Assembly: GCA_041675185.1 (NCBI GenBank)
Contig: JBAYUH010000012.1
Span: 1-30,776 of the forward strand
DNA from: UBA1557 sp041675185
GTDB lineage: Bacteria > Patescibacteriota > Patescibacteriia > Magasanikbacterales > UBA922
Direction: 5' to 3'
DNA: 30,776 bases
Within the stretch, counting starts at the first letter, position 1; each line of letters begins with the position of its first letter. The translations under genes and the position numbers were made by a program. Below, piece by piece: positions 13,907-23,329 of the stretch. The notes beneath the pieces are model-generated. The model did not search any database. It was not told the origin of the DNA and saw only the letters and a program-made list of their open reading frames with translations.

Positions 13907-15925
13907 TTACAATAACTTCAAAAATTCTTTTTCATCCACAATCTTCACGACCAATTCTTCAGCTTTGTTATATTTACTACCAGGATTTTCTCCAGCTACT
14001 ACATACGAAGTTTTTTTACTGACTGAACCAACTACTTGTCCACCATTGGTTTTTATTTTTTCGGTTATTTCTTCACGAGTCAAATTTGGCAAAGTTCCAG
14101 TCAAGACAAAAGTAAGTCCGGCTAATTTAGCAGAAACTTTTTGTTTTTTGAGAATAATTATTTTGACACCATTATTTATCAAATCTTCCAAAAGTTTTTG
14201 ATTTTCTTTGTTCCCAAAATAATCAACAACTGATTGTGCTACTCGAGGACCTACATCATTGAGATTTTCCAATTCTTCTTTTGAAGCAAGACTTATTTTT
14301 TTGAGACTGGCAAAATGTTCAGCCAATTTTTCAGCTGTTTCTTCACCCACATGTAAAATACCCAAAGCAAAAACAAACCTAGCCAAACTAATTTTTTTGG
14401 AATTTTCGATAGCTTCAACTAAATTTTGAGCAGACTTACTAGCAAATCTTTCCAAAGGCTCCAAATCACCAAGCTGTAAAGTAAAAATATCTGCTGAATT
14501 TTTTATCAAACCTTCATCAAGTAATTTTTCGACAATCTTTTCTCCCATACCATCAATATTGAAAGCTTTTTTGGAAACAAAGTGGATAAGATTTTCCAAT
14601 TCTTTGGCATAGCATTTATTATTGGTACAAACCAAAGCTACACCTTCTTTGTTTTCTCCAGACAATTCATATCTTTTTATTTCGCAATGGCAGACTGGAC
14701 AATTGCTAATTTTTTTTACTTTTTTTTCTTCGCCTGTTCGCAATTTATCCAAAACACGTATTACTTTTGGTATAATATCTCCAGCTTTTTCAACAATCAC
14801 AGTATCACCTATTCTAACACCAAGTCTTTCTATCTCATCAAAATTATGCAAAGTCGCATGTGTTACTGTAGTACCAGCCAATTTGACCGGTTCCATCAAA
14901 GCTACTGGTGTCAAAGCTCCAGTACGCCCCACCTGCCAATAAATATCTTTGATCTTGGTTGTCCCCTGTTCAGCTGGAAATTTGAGTGCAATAGCCCAAC
15001 GAGGAGCTTTGCCAGTGAAACCTAAGACATCTTGATATTTTCTTTGATTTATTTTTATCACGACACCATCTATCCAAAATTCAAAACTATTTTTCTTTTT
15101 TTGTAGATCTTTATAAAACTTCCAAATATCATCTATATTTTTGCAAACTTTCCAATGTGTATCAGTCAAAAATCCTAGAGTCTGCAAAGTTTTCAATTCT
15201 TCTTCTTGTGAATCTAATTTCAAATCTTGATTATCAAATTTGGAAATATCATAAGCTGTCAAACCCAAATTTCTTTCGGCTACAATCTTTGGATCAAGCT
15301 GGCGAATCGTGCCAGCGGCAGCATTACGCGGATTGGCAAACAAAAGTTCACCTGTCTTTTCTCTTTGTTTATTTATTTTGGTTAGCATCTTGGCTGATAA
15401 CCAAGTTTCGCCTTCAGCAACTAAATTTATAGATTTGTTTAATTTCAAAGGTACAGTGTGAATTGTTTTGATATTATTAGTAACATCTTCACCTATCTTA
15501 CCATCGCCTCTTGTGGCAGCAGTTTTCAAAATTCCATTTTCATAAGTCAAAACCATGTGTAATCCGTCAATCTTAAGTTCACAAACATAGTCCAAATCTT
15601 TTGGTCTTTCACTCAACTCTTTTTCCAAAATCTTCAAATTTCTTTCTTGCCAATTTTCCAAATCTTCATGATTGAATGCGTCATCAAAAGACCATTGTGT
15701 AACAGTGTGGACAATTTTATTAAATTTATCCAAAGGTTTACCAGCCACACGCTGAGTTGGAGAATCTAGAGTAATCAGCTCTGGATATTGTGATTCTATT
15801 TTTCTCAATTCATCCATCAGACCATCATACATCTGATCAGTCACTTCTGGATCATTTAGCACATGATAACGATAACGTAAATCATCTATCTGTGCTCGTA
15901 ATTTTTGTATGTTTTTTAAGTCCAT
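13907..15925 (-). CDS. ligA: NAD-dependent DNA ligase
   Basis: 672 residues, the standard LigA length and domain order. An N-terminal Ia domain (YRYHVLNDPEVTDQMYDGLMDEL) binds NAD. The adenylation domain carries KIDG with nucleophile Lys118. An OB fold is followed by a four-Cys zinc finger (CPVCHCE ... CTNNKC). Helix-hairpin-helix repeats (GMGEKIVEKLLDEGLI and later LNDVGPRVAQSV) come next, and a C-terminal BRCT domain (LAGLTFVLTGTLPNLTREE) ends the protein. It seals nicks in replication and repair using NAD. One variation is TQWSFDDAF where most bacterial ligases have PMLSLxxAF. It is transcribed alone, with repeat DNA upstream. Confidence 0.96.
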   Translation of the reverse strand: MDLKNIQKLRAQIDDLRYRYHVLNDPEVTDQMYDGLMDELRKIESQYPELITLDSPTQRVAGKPLDKFNKIVHTVTQWSFDDAFNHEDLENWQERNLKILEKELSERPKDLDYVCELKIDGLHMVLTYENGILKTAATRGDGKIGEDVTNNIKTIHTVPLKLNKSINLVAEGETWLSAKMLTKINKQREKTGELLFANPRNAAAGTIRQLDPKIVAERNLGLTAYDISKFDNQDLKLDSQEEELKTLQTLGFLTDTHWKVCKNIDDIWKFYKDLQKKKNSFEFWIDGVVIKINQRKYQDVLGFTGKAPRWAIALKFPAEQGTTKIKDIYWQVGRTGALTPVALMEPVKLAGTTVTHATLHNFDEIERLGVRIGDTVIVEKAGDIIPKVIRVLDKLRTGEEKKVKKISNCPVCHCEIKRYELSGENKEGVALVCTNNKCYAKELENLIHFVSKKAFNIDGMGEKIVEKLLDEGLIKNSADIFTLQLGDLEPLERFASKSAQNLVEAIENSKKISLARFVFALGILHVGEETAEKLAEHFASLKKISLASKEELENLNDVGPRVAQSVVDYFGNKENQKLLEDLINNGVKIIILKKQKVSAKLAGLTFVLTGTLPNLTREEITEKIKTNGGQVVGSVSKKTSYVVAGENPGSKYNKAEELVVKIVDEKEFLKLL

Positions 15926-16060
15926 AACAATATTTTAATTTGTTTTTATGTTTTAATGCTTTAATGTTTTAATAAAATTGAGATAAAATAGAGATACATT
16001 GAGATAAAACCCTTTAACTAAATCTCTGTGTAATCTACAAAAAATCAGTCTAAATCAGTG
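15926..16060. repeat. Degenerate word repeats between pilD and ligA
   Basis: The first half repeats TTTTAATG(C/T)TTTAATG words, as in 6014-6113. The second half repeats AAATCTCTGTGTAATCTAC / AAATCAGTGTC words, also seen near 13318-13350 and 17985-17998. No gene seen. Confidence 0.45.
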
Positions 16061-16849
16061 TCAAAAGATCAACCGAAAATACCAATCCAAAATATATGTA
16101 CCAAAAAACATCGCAATAAAAGTGGCCAGACTAAGATAATTTCCAAAAGCAACTTCTGTCATCATTTTTTTCTTTTTACTCAAAACAAATATTATACTTA
16201 CAATTCCACCAATTATATAGGCTAACCACAAAGCTAATAGTAATAATTTCCAACCCAATATTATTCCCATAAGTAATCCTATTCTAATATCTCCACCACC
16301 AATCCACTTGCCTTTGGAAATTACAAATTGTAATAAGAAAAAACCACTACCAATCATAGCACCAATTAACATTGACAACCAACTAACTTGTAAAAATAAA
16401 GAAAGAACAAATATAATACCAGCAGAACCCAAAGTCATAATATCTGAAACTTCCATGTACTTAGTATCATAAATAAAAATAAAAAGTAATACAAACAAAG
16501 AAAGACAATCTCTAATTATAAATAACCAAGAAAAATTTCCTCCAATAAGGATAAAAGATAAGTGGTAATAAAAAACAAAACAAAACAAAAAAGCTAACAA
16601 CAATTCTACAATAGGATATTGCCAACTAATTTTCTCATGACAATGACGACACTTACCACGCAAAAACAAAAAACTAAAAATAGGCACATTGTCATACCAA
16701 CCTATCATCTTGTGACATTTTGGACACTCTGATCTAGTATTCAAAGACTTCTTTTCGTGCAATCGCCATTCTAGAGCATTTAGAAAACTCCCAAAAACTA
16801 ACCCTGCAACAAAAAGTAATAAAAAAAACAAAATTTGTAATGAAAACAT
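16061..16849 (-). CDS. pilD: Type IV prepilin peptidase / N-methylase
   Basis: 262 residues, polytopic. It cleaves the short leader of type IV prepilins and methylates the new N-terminus. The N-terminal cytoplasmic domain has two CxxC pairs (Cys42/45 and Cys67/70) for zinc. The aspartyl protease residues are Asp128 (FIYDTKYMEVSD) and Asp187 in GGGDIRIG, the TFPP GxGD signature. The opening GLVFGSFLNALEWRL is typical. It lies downstream of the pilin it should process, separated by the pilin terminator, and has its own likely -10 (TATAAT on the minus strand at 16890-16895). Confidence 0.94.
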   Translation of the reverse strand: MFSLQILFFLLLFVAGLVFGSFLNALEWRLHEKKSLNTRSECPKCHKMIGWYDNVPIFSFLFLRGKCRHCHEKISWQYPIVELLLAFLFCFVFYYHLSFILIGGNFSWLFIIRDCLSLFVLLFIFIYDTKYMEVSDIMTLGSAGIIFVLSLFLQVSWLSMLIGAMIGSGFFLLQFVISKGKWIGGGDIRIGLLMGIILGWKLLLLALWLAYIIGGIVSIIFVLSKKKKMMTEVAFGNYLSLATFIAMFFGTYILDWYFRLIF

Positions 16850-16912
16850 AAAATAGTTAAATCAAATTAGTGAGACGAAATACACTAAGATTATATCACA
16901 AACCCACAACTT

Positions 16913-16938
16913 AAAAAAGTCCCTGAATAGGACTTTTT
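16913..16938 (-). terminator. Terminator of the pilin gene
   Basis: Stem AAAAAGTCC (16914-16922) with GGACTTTTT (16930-16938), 7-base loop, and a U-run on the minus strand. Confidence 0.85.
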
Positions 16939-16962
16939 AAAGTATAATATCAAAAATAAATA

Positions 16963-17400
16963 TTATTGTGTCATACCAGATTCTGTAGCTGTTACAGTAC
17001 CGATAGCAAATCCACCAGCACCTGCAGTTAAGACACCATGGATAGTATATCCAGTACCATCAGTTGAAACATAATCATAATTCTCATTAGTGTCAGGTCC
17101 TTTTGGAACTAAGCCCATATAAGGAGAAGAACAACCTGCAGTAGTAAAACCGCTAGTATTCAAACAAGCATAATTAGTATCTCCTAAATCTATAGGAGAA
17201 GCTGTTGTTGTAGGATAAGCATTGTTATCTGTATAATACAATTCAAGAGCTGTTTGTATTTGCTTAATATCTGAAAGACGTTTGGCGTCATTAGCTTTTT
17301 GACGAGCTGAACCAAGGGCTACTACTGCTAGAGTAGAAAGCACACCGATAATGGCGATAACGACCAAAAGTTCGATCAAAGTAAAACCTTTTTTATTCAT
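16963..17400 (-). CDS. Type IV pilin (PilA/PulG-like)
   Basis: 145 residues. The start is fixed at the ATG at 17398-17400 because it gives the classical prepilin leader MNKKG|FTLIELLVVIAIIGVLSTLA, cleaved before Phe6, with Glu at mature position 5. A strong Shine-Dalgarno run (GGAGGGGGGTGAT on the minus strand) lies just upstream. The globular part has a conserved DAKRLSDIKQIQTALELYY helix, a DNNAYP turn and a pair of Cys (at about residues 78 and 90) that may form a loop disulfide. It is probably the major pilin: strong ribosome site, own terminator, PilM and PilD as neighbours. Confidence 0.93.
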   Translation of the reverse strand: MNKKGFTLIELLVVIAIIGVLSTLAVVALGSARQKANDAKRLSDIKQIQTALELYYTDNNAYPTTTASPIDLGDTNYACLNTSGFTTAGCSSPYMGLVPKGPDTNENYDYVSTDGTGYTIHGVLTAGAGGFAIGTVTATESGMTQ

Positions 17401-17403
17401 TCG

Positions 17404-17417
17404 TATCACCCCCCTCC
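17404..17417 (-). promoter_or_regulatory. Unusually strong ribosome binding site of the pilin
   Basis: On the minus strand it reads GGAGGGGGGTGAT, matching the 16S anti-SD twice in tandem. Most genes in this window have no clear Shine-Dalgarno, so high pilin expression is likely. Confidence 0.7.
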
Positions 17418-17463
17418 AAATTTTTCAAAGATAAAATCATAATTTTTATTTACAATTCTTTGT

Positions 17464-17844
17464 TTACATTTGTAAAATTCTTTTTATTTTTTCTACTGTT
17501 TCAGAAGGCTTGAAATGAGCTTTTATCAAATAATCCACAGCACCCAATTGTAAACCTTTTGTTACATCGTCTTTTTGTCCCAAATTAGTCAAAAGAACTA
17601 CAGGGATACCAACCAAATCGCTGTCTTTTTTCAAATTTTCCAATACTTCGAAGCCATCCATCTTAGGCATCAAAACATCCAACAAAATAATGTCTGGTCT
17701 TTTCTTTTTGGCAGTATCTAAACCTTCTACACCATCTGTAGCCACAAATACTTTAAACTTTTCCATTTCAAATTTTGTTCTATAGATATTACACAAAAAA
17801 TCGTCGTCTTCTACAAGTAACAAAACTGGGGGTTGCTTTAGCAT
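17464..17844 (-). CDS. Receiver-only response regulator (CheY/PilH-like)
   Basis: 126 residues, a single phospho-acceptor receiver domain with no output domain. Acidic pocket Asp13/Asp14, phosphorylated Asp56 (ILLDVLMPKMDG), Thr86 (LLTN) and Lys108 (YLIKAHF) are all present. It lies between pilM and the pilin, so control of pilus activity or twitching by protein contact is the likely job, like PilG/PilH. No histidine kinase is visible in the window. Confidence 0.9.
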   Translation of the reverse strand: MLKQPPVLLLVEDDDFLCNIYRTKFEMEKFKVFVATDGVEGLDTAKKKRPDIILLDVLMPKMDGFEVLENLKKDSDLVGIPVVLLTNLGQKDDVTKGLQLGAVDYLIKAHFKPSETVEKIKRILQM

Positions 17845-18012
17845 ACAAATTATTTATATAATTAAATTATAATACAATAATAAACTTTTTTTCTTTTTAA
17901 GAGAATACCTAGAAATTTACAATCCTCTACAAGAATAACCAAAGATTCAAATTACTAATAGAATTATATCAAAATAATCAATAATTACACAGAGACCATG
18001 TGGATAAATAAA

Positions 18013-19167
18013 TTATTTAACAATAATATTGTCAAAATTCCTCAAAGCCAGACCAATAGCTACAGACATCCTAGGTCCCAAATTATCCAAAATTTTGTTG
18101 ATACCATCTTGATGCATCACTCTAGCCCAAGGATTACCAATAAATACTTTCATATCAAATTGACTCTTGATATAATCTTTCAAAACAGGAAAAAGACTAG
18201 AGCCACCTGTCAAAATAATTTTTTCAGGACGTTTACCAATATTTACATTTTGTTTTAAATACAAGTCAAAACTATATTTTATTTCTTTTACAATTGGATC
18301 CAAAATCTGTTTGAATGAATCAAAAGATAAATGAGGATTGTCAATTGATAAACTAAGTTTTATTTTGTTGGCAATATCTTCACCAAAACCAAGAGAAGAT
18401 GCCAAAATTTTGTCAAAATCATTGCCACCAATTTGAAGACTTCTATAAGTCATTGGCATAGAATTATCTATAATAAAAAAATTTGTCCTCTCAGCCCCAA
18501 CATCCACTACCATAGAAACTGCTGTGTCACGCCCAACCAAAGATCTAGCTAAGGCAAACGCTTCTGTTTCCAATTCCATCAATTGTAATCCAGCTCTTTG
18601 AAAAATTGCTGAATAAAAAGAGATAAGCATTTTTGGGGCAGCCGTCACCAACAAACTAATATTACCATCATCATGACTAGTCAAAATCTTTTGAGGAATA
18701 ATTTGCATATCATCGACTGAGTAAGGTATCATCTTGGCAATTTCCGAACGTACTATAGTAGAAATCATCTTTTCTTCTACTTTTGGCAGATTCATCACAG
18801 TATGAAAGACTTGTGATACTGGTAAACTAGAAGATGCAAAATTTGTTTGGACATTGGCCTTTTTCAAAAGGAATTTTAACATTTTGGCATAATCATTGAT
18901 ACGAGTATCTTTCATTATCAAATCGTTTAGACGGCGAGCTTCTATTTTTTTCTTGTCTTCTTTTTCTTCTGGTAAATATTGACGATCATTTTCTTTGTTT
19001 AAATCATCAATATTTTTTTCAAAAGTTTGTTGCAAATGAATATCTAATTTTTTTTCTAAAATACCATAAGTCCAAAGCTGTGGTCTATTTTTGGCATTTT
19101 TAAGTTCCACAATCTTAAGACCGTGGGCACCGATATCCACTCCTAAATAACTTTTTTCTTTTGACAT
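18013..19167 (-). CDS. pilM: PilM, actin-like type IV pilus assembly protein
   Basis: 384 residues, cytoplasmic ATP-binding protein of the FtsA/actin superfamily that links PilN/PilO to the cytosolic side of the pilus machine. Motifs: phosphate-1 YLGVDIGAHGLKIVEL (8-23), connecting VVDVGAERTNFFII, and adenosine motif ILTGGSSLFPVL near residue 318. A Lys/Glu-rich insertion (about 40-95) is longer than in PilM of model species. PilN, PilO, PilB and PilC are not next to it here, so the pilus genes are dispersed. Confidence 0.88.
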   Translation of the reverse strand: MSKEKSYLGVDIGAHGLKIVELKNAKNRPQLWTYGILEKKLDIHLQQTFEKNIDDLNKENDRQYLPEEKEDKKKIEARRLNDLIMKDTRINDYAKMLKFLLKKANVQTNFASSSLPVSQVFHTVMNLPKVEEKMISTIVRSEIAKMIPYSVDDMQIIPQKILTSHDDGNISLLVTAAPKMLISFYSAIFQRAGLQLMELETEAFALARSLVGRDTAVSMVVDVGAERTNFFIIDNSMPMTYRSLQIGGNDFDKILASSLGFGEDIANKIKLSLSIDNPHLSFDSFKQILDPIVKEIKYSFDLYLKQNVNIGKRPEKIILTGGSSLFPVLKDYIKSQFDMKVFIGNPWARVMHQDGINKILDNLGPRMSVAIGLALRNFDNIIVK

Positions 19168-19443
19168 AAAAGATAATCTAATTAATATTGATATTATAAC
19201 ACAAAAATTAAATAATAGACAATAGAATAAAGTTGAAAGTCTATAAAGTCTTTAAAGTCAAAAGTCTTCATAAAAATTACAAATTTCAAAACCAAAATTT
19301 CAAATCAATTAAAAATGACAAAGATTAAAATAATTCAAATTTATTTTTTGAATTTGATTCCTCCCTAGGCGGACAAGTTGATATTTGGATTTTATCATTT
19401 GAAATTTTATTAGATGAATTAGTAATTAGAAATTGGGTGAATT
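19168..19443. repeat. Repeat-filled spacer with inverted AAATTTCAAAT arms
   Basis: 19229-19270 carries AAAGTCTATAAAGTC words, as near tRNA-Ser. AAAATTTCAAAT (19294-19305) has an exact 12-bp inverted copy at 19397-19408. Between them are more such words and the half-palindrome CCTAGGCGGA (19364-19373). No gene seen. Confidence 0.55.
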
Positions 19444-20382
19444 TTATTTAGTATACATCTTCAAACCATTTTCATCCAAATTCAAAAATATATCCCCTTG
19501 CAAATCTGTCCGCCAGATAGTACTAGAACTAATTCTACCCAAACGACTCAAAATACGACGTGATGGATGACCAAACTTATTATCTAGACCACAAGAAGCA
19601 ATCGCATTATGTGGACTAATAATTTTGATAAAATCCTGTGACGAAGAACTATCACTACCATGATGTCCTAATTTCAAAACATCTACATCTAACTGATTAC
19701 CGTAAGTTGCTATTAGATATTTTTCTAATTCTACTTCAGCATCACCCATAAACAACATACTTTTGTCCAAATAACTTAGTTTGAAAACTATAGACGTGTT
19801 GTTGGAGCTTGGTGTAACTGTAGAATTTGGAATACCCATATTTTGTTTTACAGAATGATCAGGATACAAAATATGCAAAGTCGTACTAGCAATATCCAAA
19901 ACAGATTCTTTGCCCACTTCTATATAGTTAGCATTTTCATTTTGGATAGCCGACCAAAAAGCTTCCCACGTCTGATCACCTTTTTTCTCTAGACCACTAT
20001 AGACAATATTTTTTATTTGAAATCTGTCCAAAACTTCAGCACAACCACCATAATGATCAGAATCAGGGTGTGTAACTAGCAAATAATCAATATCATGATC
20101 ATAATACGGCATAACACGTCCCAAAGCCTCCAAAATACGTCCATCTATAGCACAATCCACCAACATCTGTTCACCGTCTGGAAATTCTATGAAACTAGCA
20201 TCTCCTTGTCCAATATCTAAATAAGTTACTTTTAGACCTTTGTTTGTACTTTCCACAGTAACTTCTTGTTCTGTTTGTTCTGCTTGTTTTGAATTATTTT
20301 GTTGTTTATTTTTTTTGACAAAGAAAAGCATTGACAAAACTATGATTAAAATTAACAAAACAGCTAACTGCATTTTTTTCAT
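19444..20382 (-). CDS. ComEC-type metallo-beta-lactamase domain protein, secreted or anchored
   Basis: 312 residues. One N-terminal membrane segment or signal anchor (about residues 5-23) and a Gln/Lys/Glu linker precede a metallo-beta-lactamase fold: LDIGQGDASFIEFP (55-68), the metal-binding THPDSDHYGG (104-113), MGDAE and LKLGHHGSDSSSS. This is the C-terminal domain of ComEC in most bacteria, thought to degrade the non-transported DNA strand. Here it is a separate polypeptide whose ATG overlaps the ComEC stop (ATGA, 20379-20382), giving tight translational coupling. Confidence 0.9.
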   Translation of the reverse strand: MKKMQLAVLLILIIVLSMLFFVKKNKQQNNSKQAEQTEQEVTVESTNKGLKVTYLDIGQGDASFIEFPDGEQMLVDCAIDGRILEALGRVMPYYDHDIDYLLVTHPDSDHYGGCAEVLDRFQIKNIVYSGLEKKGDQTWEAFWSAIQNENANYIEVGKESVLDIASTTLHILYPDHSVKQNMGIPNSTVTPSSNNTSIVFKLSYLDKSMLFMGDAEVELEKYLIATYGNQLDVDVLKLGHHGSDSSSSQDFIKIISPHNAIASCGLDNKFGHPSRRILSRLGRISSSTIWRTDLQGDIFLNLDENGLKMYTK

Positions 20383-21884
20383 ATCTTTTTCTTATTTAGA
20401 TTTTTATAAATCCAAAAAATTATTAATAGATAAAATAGCAACATCATCCACCAAGCAAATCTCAATTCAATAGTAGCAAAAGACAAATTGGCAAAAAATG
20501 TTACAATAATTACAATATATTTCATCATTACAAAAGCTAACCAAGACAAAATTTTGGCTAGTGGCAAAAATACAAAACTAGATATAATTACAAAAAAACC
20601 ACCAAACATAATCCAAGGTAAAATCCACAAAATAAGAATATTAACAATTGGTGAAACAATAGACAAACGATTGAATTGATAAAGTATCAATGGCAAAGTA
20701 GCAATAATAGCTCCCAATGTTGTTACCAAAGATTCTTTGATAGCAAACAATTCTGGTATTTTGCTAAAATACTTTTCCAAAATTGGTACAATATAAATAA
20801 GCCCTAAAGTAGAAATAAAAGAAAGCTGAAAGCCAACATCCCAAACCAAAATATATGGATTTTGCAAAGTCATAATCGTGGCTGTCAAAACCATTACACT
20901 AGAAATATTGGCTTTGCGACCAATTTGTTTAGTCAACAAAACTATTACACCCATAATCCCAGCTCTCACCACTGAAGCACTAGCCCCAGCAAAAATTACA
21001 AAGACAAAAATACCAAAAACAATTATCCAAAAAGCTTTTTTACGTGGAATATAAAGTCTGATACACAGAGCAATCAGAATTGTAGAAATAATAGTAATAT
21101 TATAACCAGAAATAGCTACAATATGTGTAACACCGGTCCGGCTAAACAAATCATTCAAAGTACCAAGTCCACCCCGATAACCATAAAGCAGTCCTGCCAT
21201 AAAACTAGCATAAGGTTCGTGCCATAATACATTTATTTTTTGAGCAATAATATTTTTGAATTCAAAAATTTTTCCTAAGAAAAAATTACCATCGCTCTCC
21301 CCTATTTTTTCAATATTTTTTGGAGTACAATCCACAAAAACACTATATCTAGCTAAATATTTGTCATAACGAAAATCTTCTACTGGCTCTGGTTTTTGCA
21401 ACAAACAAGTAATTTTCAATTTATCACCATATTGATAGCGTGGGTAAAGACCAGATTTGAAATAAAAATTATTTTTGACAGGACTTTTCTTTTGAATCAT
21501 CTTTTCATCACTCAAAAACTGTGTTGTTACAATATAACGTACACCATCAAGACGAATATCTGGCTCACTACTCACAAAACCTTCCACTACTTTTGTTTCT
21601 CCATAAAAAAATACTAAATTTTTGTTATTATCCACAGGTACAGTAATCAAATAACGCAAAACACCAAAAACAAAAAATAATGCACAAAAAAATACAAAAC
21701 GTAAAAAAATATTATTCCAAAAAATAAATATAAAACTAAATAAAACTATAATCAAAACAAGCAAAAAGAAACGACTAATTTGCCAATCAAAAATAGAAAA
21801 CAAAATAATAGCTAGTAAAAAAGAAAAGCAGTACATAAAAAATGTTCTGCTTTTTGATGATAAAATTTGTCCAAACAAAATCAT
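20379..21884 (-). CDS. comEC: ComEC DNA-uptake channel, N-terminal and competence domains only
   Basis: 501 residues from the ATG at 21882-21884, two bases after the upstream stop. N-terminal membrane segments lead to an OB-like extracellular domain (VVEGFVSSEPDIRLDGVRYIV; the later LARYSVFVDC carries a Cys). The competence domain follows, with HIVAISGYNITIIST and about eight membrane segments ending FWIYKNLNKKKI. It forms the inner-membrane channel for single-stranded DNA. With the pilin, PilM and PilD genes nearby, it supports natural competence in this organism. Confidence 0.92.
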   Translation of the reverse strand: MILFGQILSSKSRTFFMYCFSFLLAIILFSIFDWQISRFFLLVLIIVLFSFIFIFWNNIFLRFVFFCALFFVFGVLRYLITVPVDNNKNLVFFYGETKVVEGFVSSEPDIRLDGVRYIVTTQFLSDEKMIQKKSPVKNNFYFKSGLYPRYQYGDKLKITCLLQKPEPVEDFRYDKYLARYSVFVDCTPKNIEKIGESDGNFFLGKIFEFKNIIAQKINVLWHEPYASFMAGLLYGYRGGLGTLNDLFSRTGVTHIVAISGYNITIISTILIALCIRLYIPRKKAFWIIVFGIFVFVIFAGASASVVRAGIMGVIVLLTKQIGRKANISSVMVLTATIMTLQNPYILVWDVGFQLSFISTLGLIYIVPILEKYFSKIPELFAIKESLVTTLGAIIATLPLILYQFNRLSIVSPIVNILILWILPWIMFGGFFVIISSFVFLPLAKILSWLAFVMMKYIVIIVTFFANLSFATIELRFAWWMMLLFYLLIIFWIYKNLNKKKI

Positions 21885-21886
21885 AA

Positions 21887-23326
21887 TCAAATTCCAAAAT
21901 CATCCAAATAAATATCTTCACCACTATCAGTAGTAAATTTACGTTTACCAGTATTATTATTGACTTTCTTATCACTACTAGTAGCTGACAAAATGGCAAT
22001 ATTCTCCATTGGCAAATTGACTGGTGGTTCAGCTGCTTTTGTTTCAGCTTTTTGCACCATTGGTGTTTTGACATGAGACATTGGAAAATGCCACAAAGTT
22101 GCCAATTCTTCAATATTGAAAACTACTGCCTTTGAACCAACATTCATTTTTCTCTTGATAAAAGCTTTGAATAAATCATTTTTCTGACCATTACTTGCTT
22201 TTTCACCACGCACATCAGTGGAAGATTTTATTACAATAGAATTTGATGTAGGACTATTGAATTGATTGATAGCACCCACTAGAGCATTGACACCTCTTTC
22301 TCTTTTGAATACTTCTTTTCTAGCCACATAGACTGCTCGTAATTTTGTCTTGAGACCTATTTTGCTGATCTTTGCTTCCATAGCTTCAAGTATTTTTTGT
22401 TGACCAGGTGTCAAATATTTTATTTGATTTTTTTCTTCTTTAGTCACAGCTTTTTTGTCACCGCCAGAACCACGTTCAGAACCAGTGATTTGAGCATTCA
22501 ATTCATCAAAACTTTTACCAAGTTCTTTGGTCAAAAAATTATCTGTAACAAAAGACAAAGGATGTTTTTTTGGAGATGCTTTTTCACCAATCAAAGATTT
22601 TATTTTTTCAATAGCTTTTTCCTTCCAACTATTACCAACTGGTTCTATCAAAATTTGAAACCACATTTGTTCTCCAACACCAATACGAGTAAAACTTTCC
22701 AAAAAAGTACCCATAGGATCCTTGAGAACAGTATCTTTGGAAATGTTGTGTTCAAAATCACGATAACTACGCAATGGATATGCAAAATCTTCTGATAGGG
22801 TAAAATCCCCTACCCAAACATCATATTCGTCATTTGGATAAATTTTTGGCACAGAATTCACGTAATCTTCCACTTCAGTAATTTCAGCATCAGGATATTG
22901 AGCATAGACAGAAGCTTCTACCAAATCTCTAAATTTTTCTTCTGTCCTAATCAAAAACTGGATATAACCTTCTATACTTATAATCTCCAAACTAAAACCT
23001 CTCTGTTTATAACCTTCACGAAATTTGTCAAGAAAATCTGGCTTACTATAAGCCCCAGCCAGATGAGCAAACATTTGCTCTACAGCCAAAGGTGTCTGAA
23101 CGTTTTCTGGAGGAATATCAATTGCCAAAACCATATATTTCCATTTTGAGGTATTCCTAGTATCTTGAATATGATCAGCATAAAAATTGATTATAGCAAA
23201 AGCCAAAAGCCAAACAAGAACTACCCAACCAAAAATAGCAAACACTTGGGCTATAATAGTCCAAGTAGGCTGAGTAAAAAAATTCAATAAAATATTTAGA
23301 TAATTGTCAACAAAAGCAAAATCCAT
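21887..23326 (-). CDS. Membrane-anchored protein resembling the N-terminal half of CPR TraG-like ATPases (DUF8128-like)
   Basis: 479 residues. One N-terminal membrane segment (about 22-46) precedes a soluble domain with WKYMVLAIDIPPEN, AQYPDAEITEVEDYV (about 143-157), RSYRDFEH and a C-terminal ATLWHFPMSHVKTP ... AEPPVNLP. From memory, the last motif pair precedes the P-loop domain in many Patescibacteria type IV secretion-like ATPases, annotated DUF8128. Here no ATPase follows; the protein ends with a Thr/Asn-rich tail. The matching ATPase may be the one at 2412-4328, which starts just where this ends. It is in an operon with a 53-residue membrane protein and comEC. Confidence 0.65.
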   Translation of the reverse strand: MDFAFVDNYLNILLNFFTQPTWTIIAQVFAIFGWVVLVWLLAFAIINFYADHIQDTRNTSKWKYMVLAIDIPPENVQTPLAVEQMFAHLAGAYSKPDFLDKFREGYKQRGFSLEIISIEGYIQFLIRTEEKFRDLVEASVYAQYPDAEITEVEDYVNSVPKIYPNDEYDVWVGDFTLSEDFAYPLRSYRDFEHNISKDTVLKDPMGTFLESFTRIGVGEQMWFQILIEPVGNSWKEKAIEKIKSLIGEKASPKKHPLSFVTDNFLTKELGKSFDELNAQITGSERGSGGDKKAVTKEEKNQIKYLTPGQQKILEAMEAKISKIGLKTKLRAVYVARKEVFKRERGVNALVGAINQFNSPTSNSIVIKSSTDVRGEKASNGQKNDLFKAFIKRKMNVGSKAVVFNIEELATLWHFPMSHVKTPMVQKAETKAAEPPVNLPMENIAILSATSSDKKVNNNTGKRKFTTDSGEDIYLDDFGI

Positions 23327-23329
23327 ATT

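Noticed and set aside
14000..15925. LigA variant TQWSF instead of PMLSL as a sign of inactivity
   Set aside because: KIDG lysine, zinc Cys, HhH and BRCT are all present, so the enzyme is judged functional.
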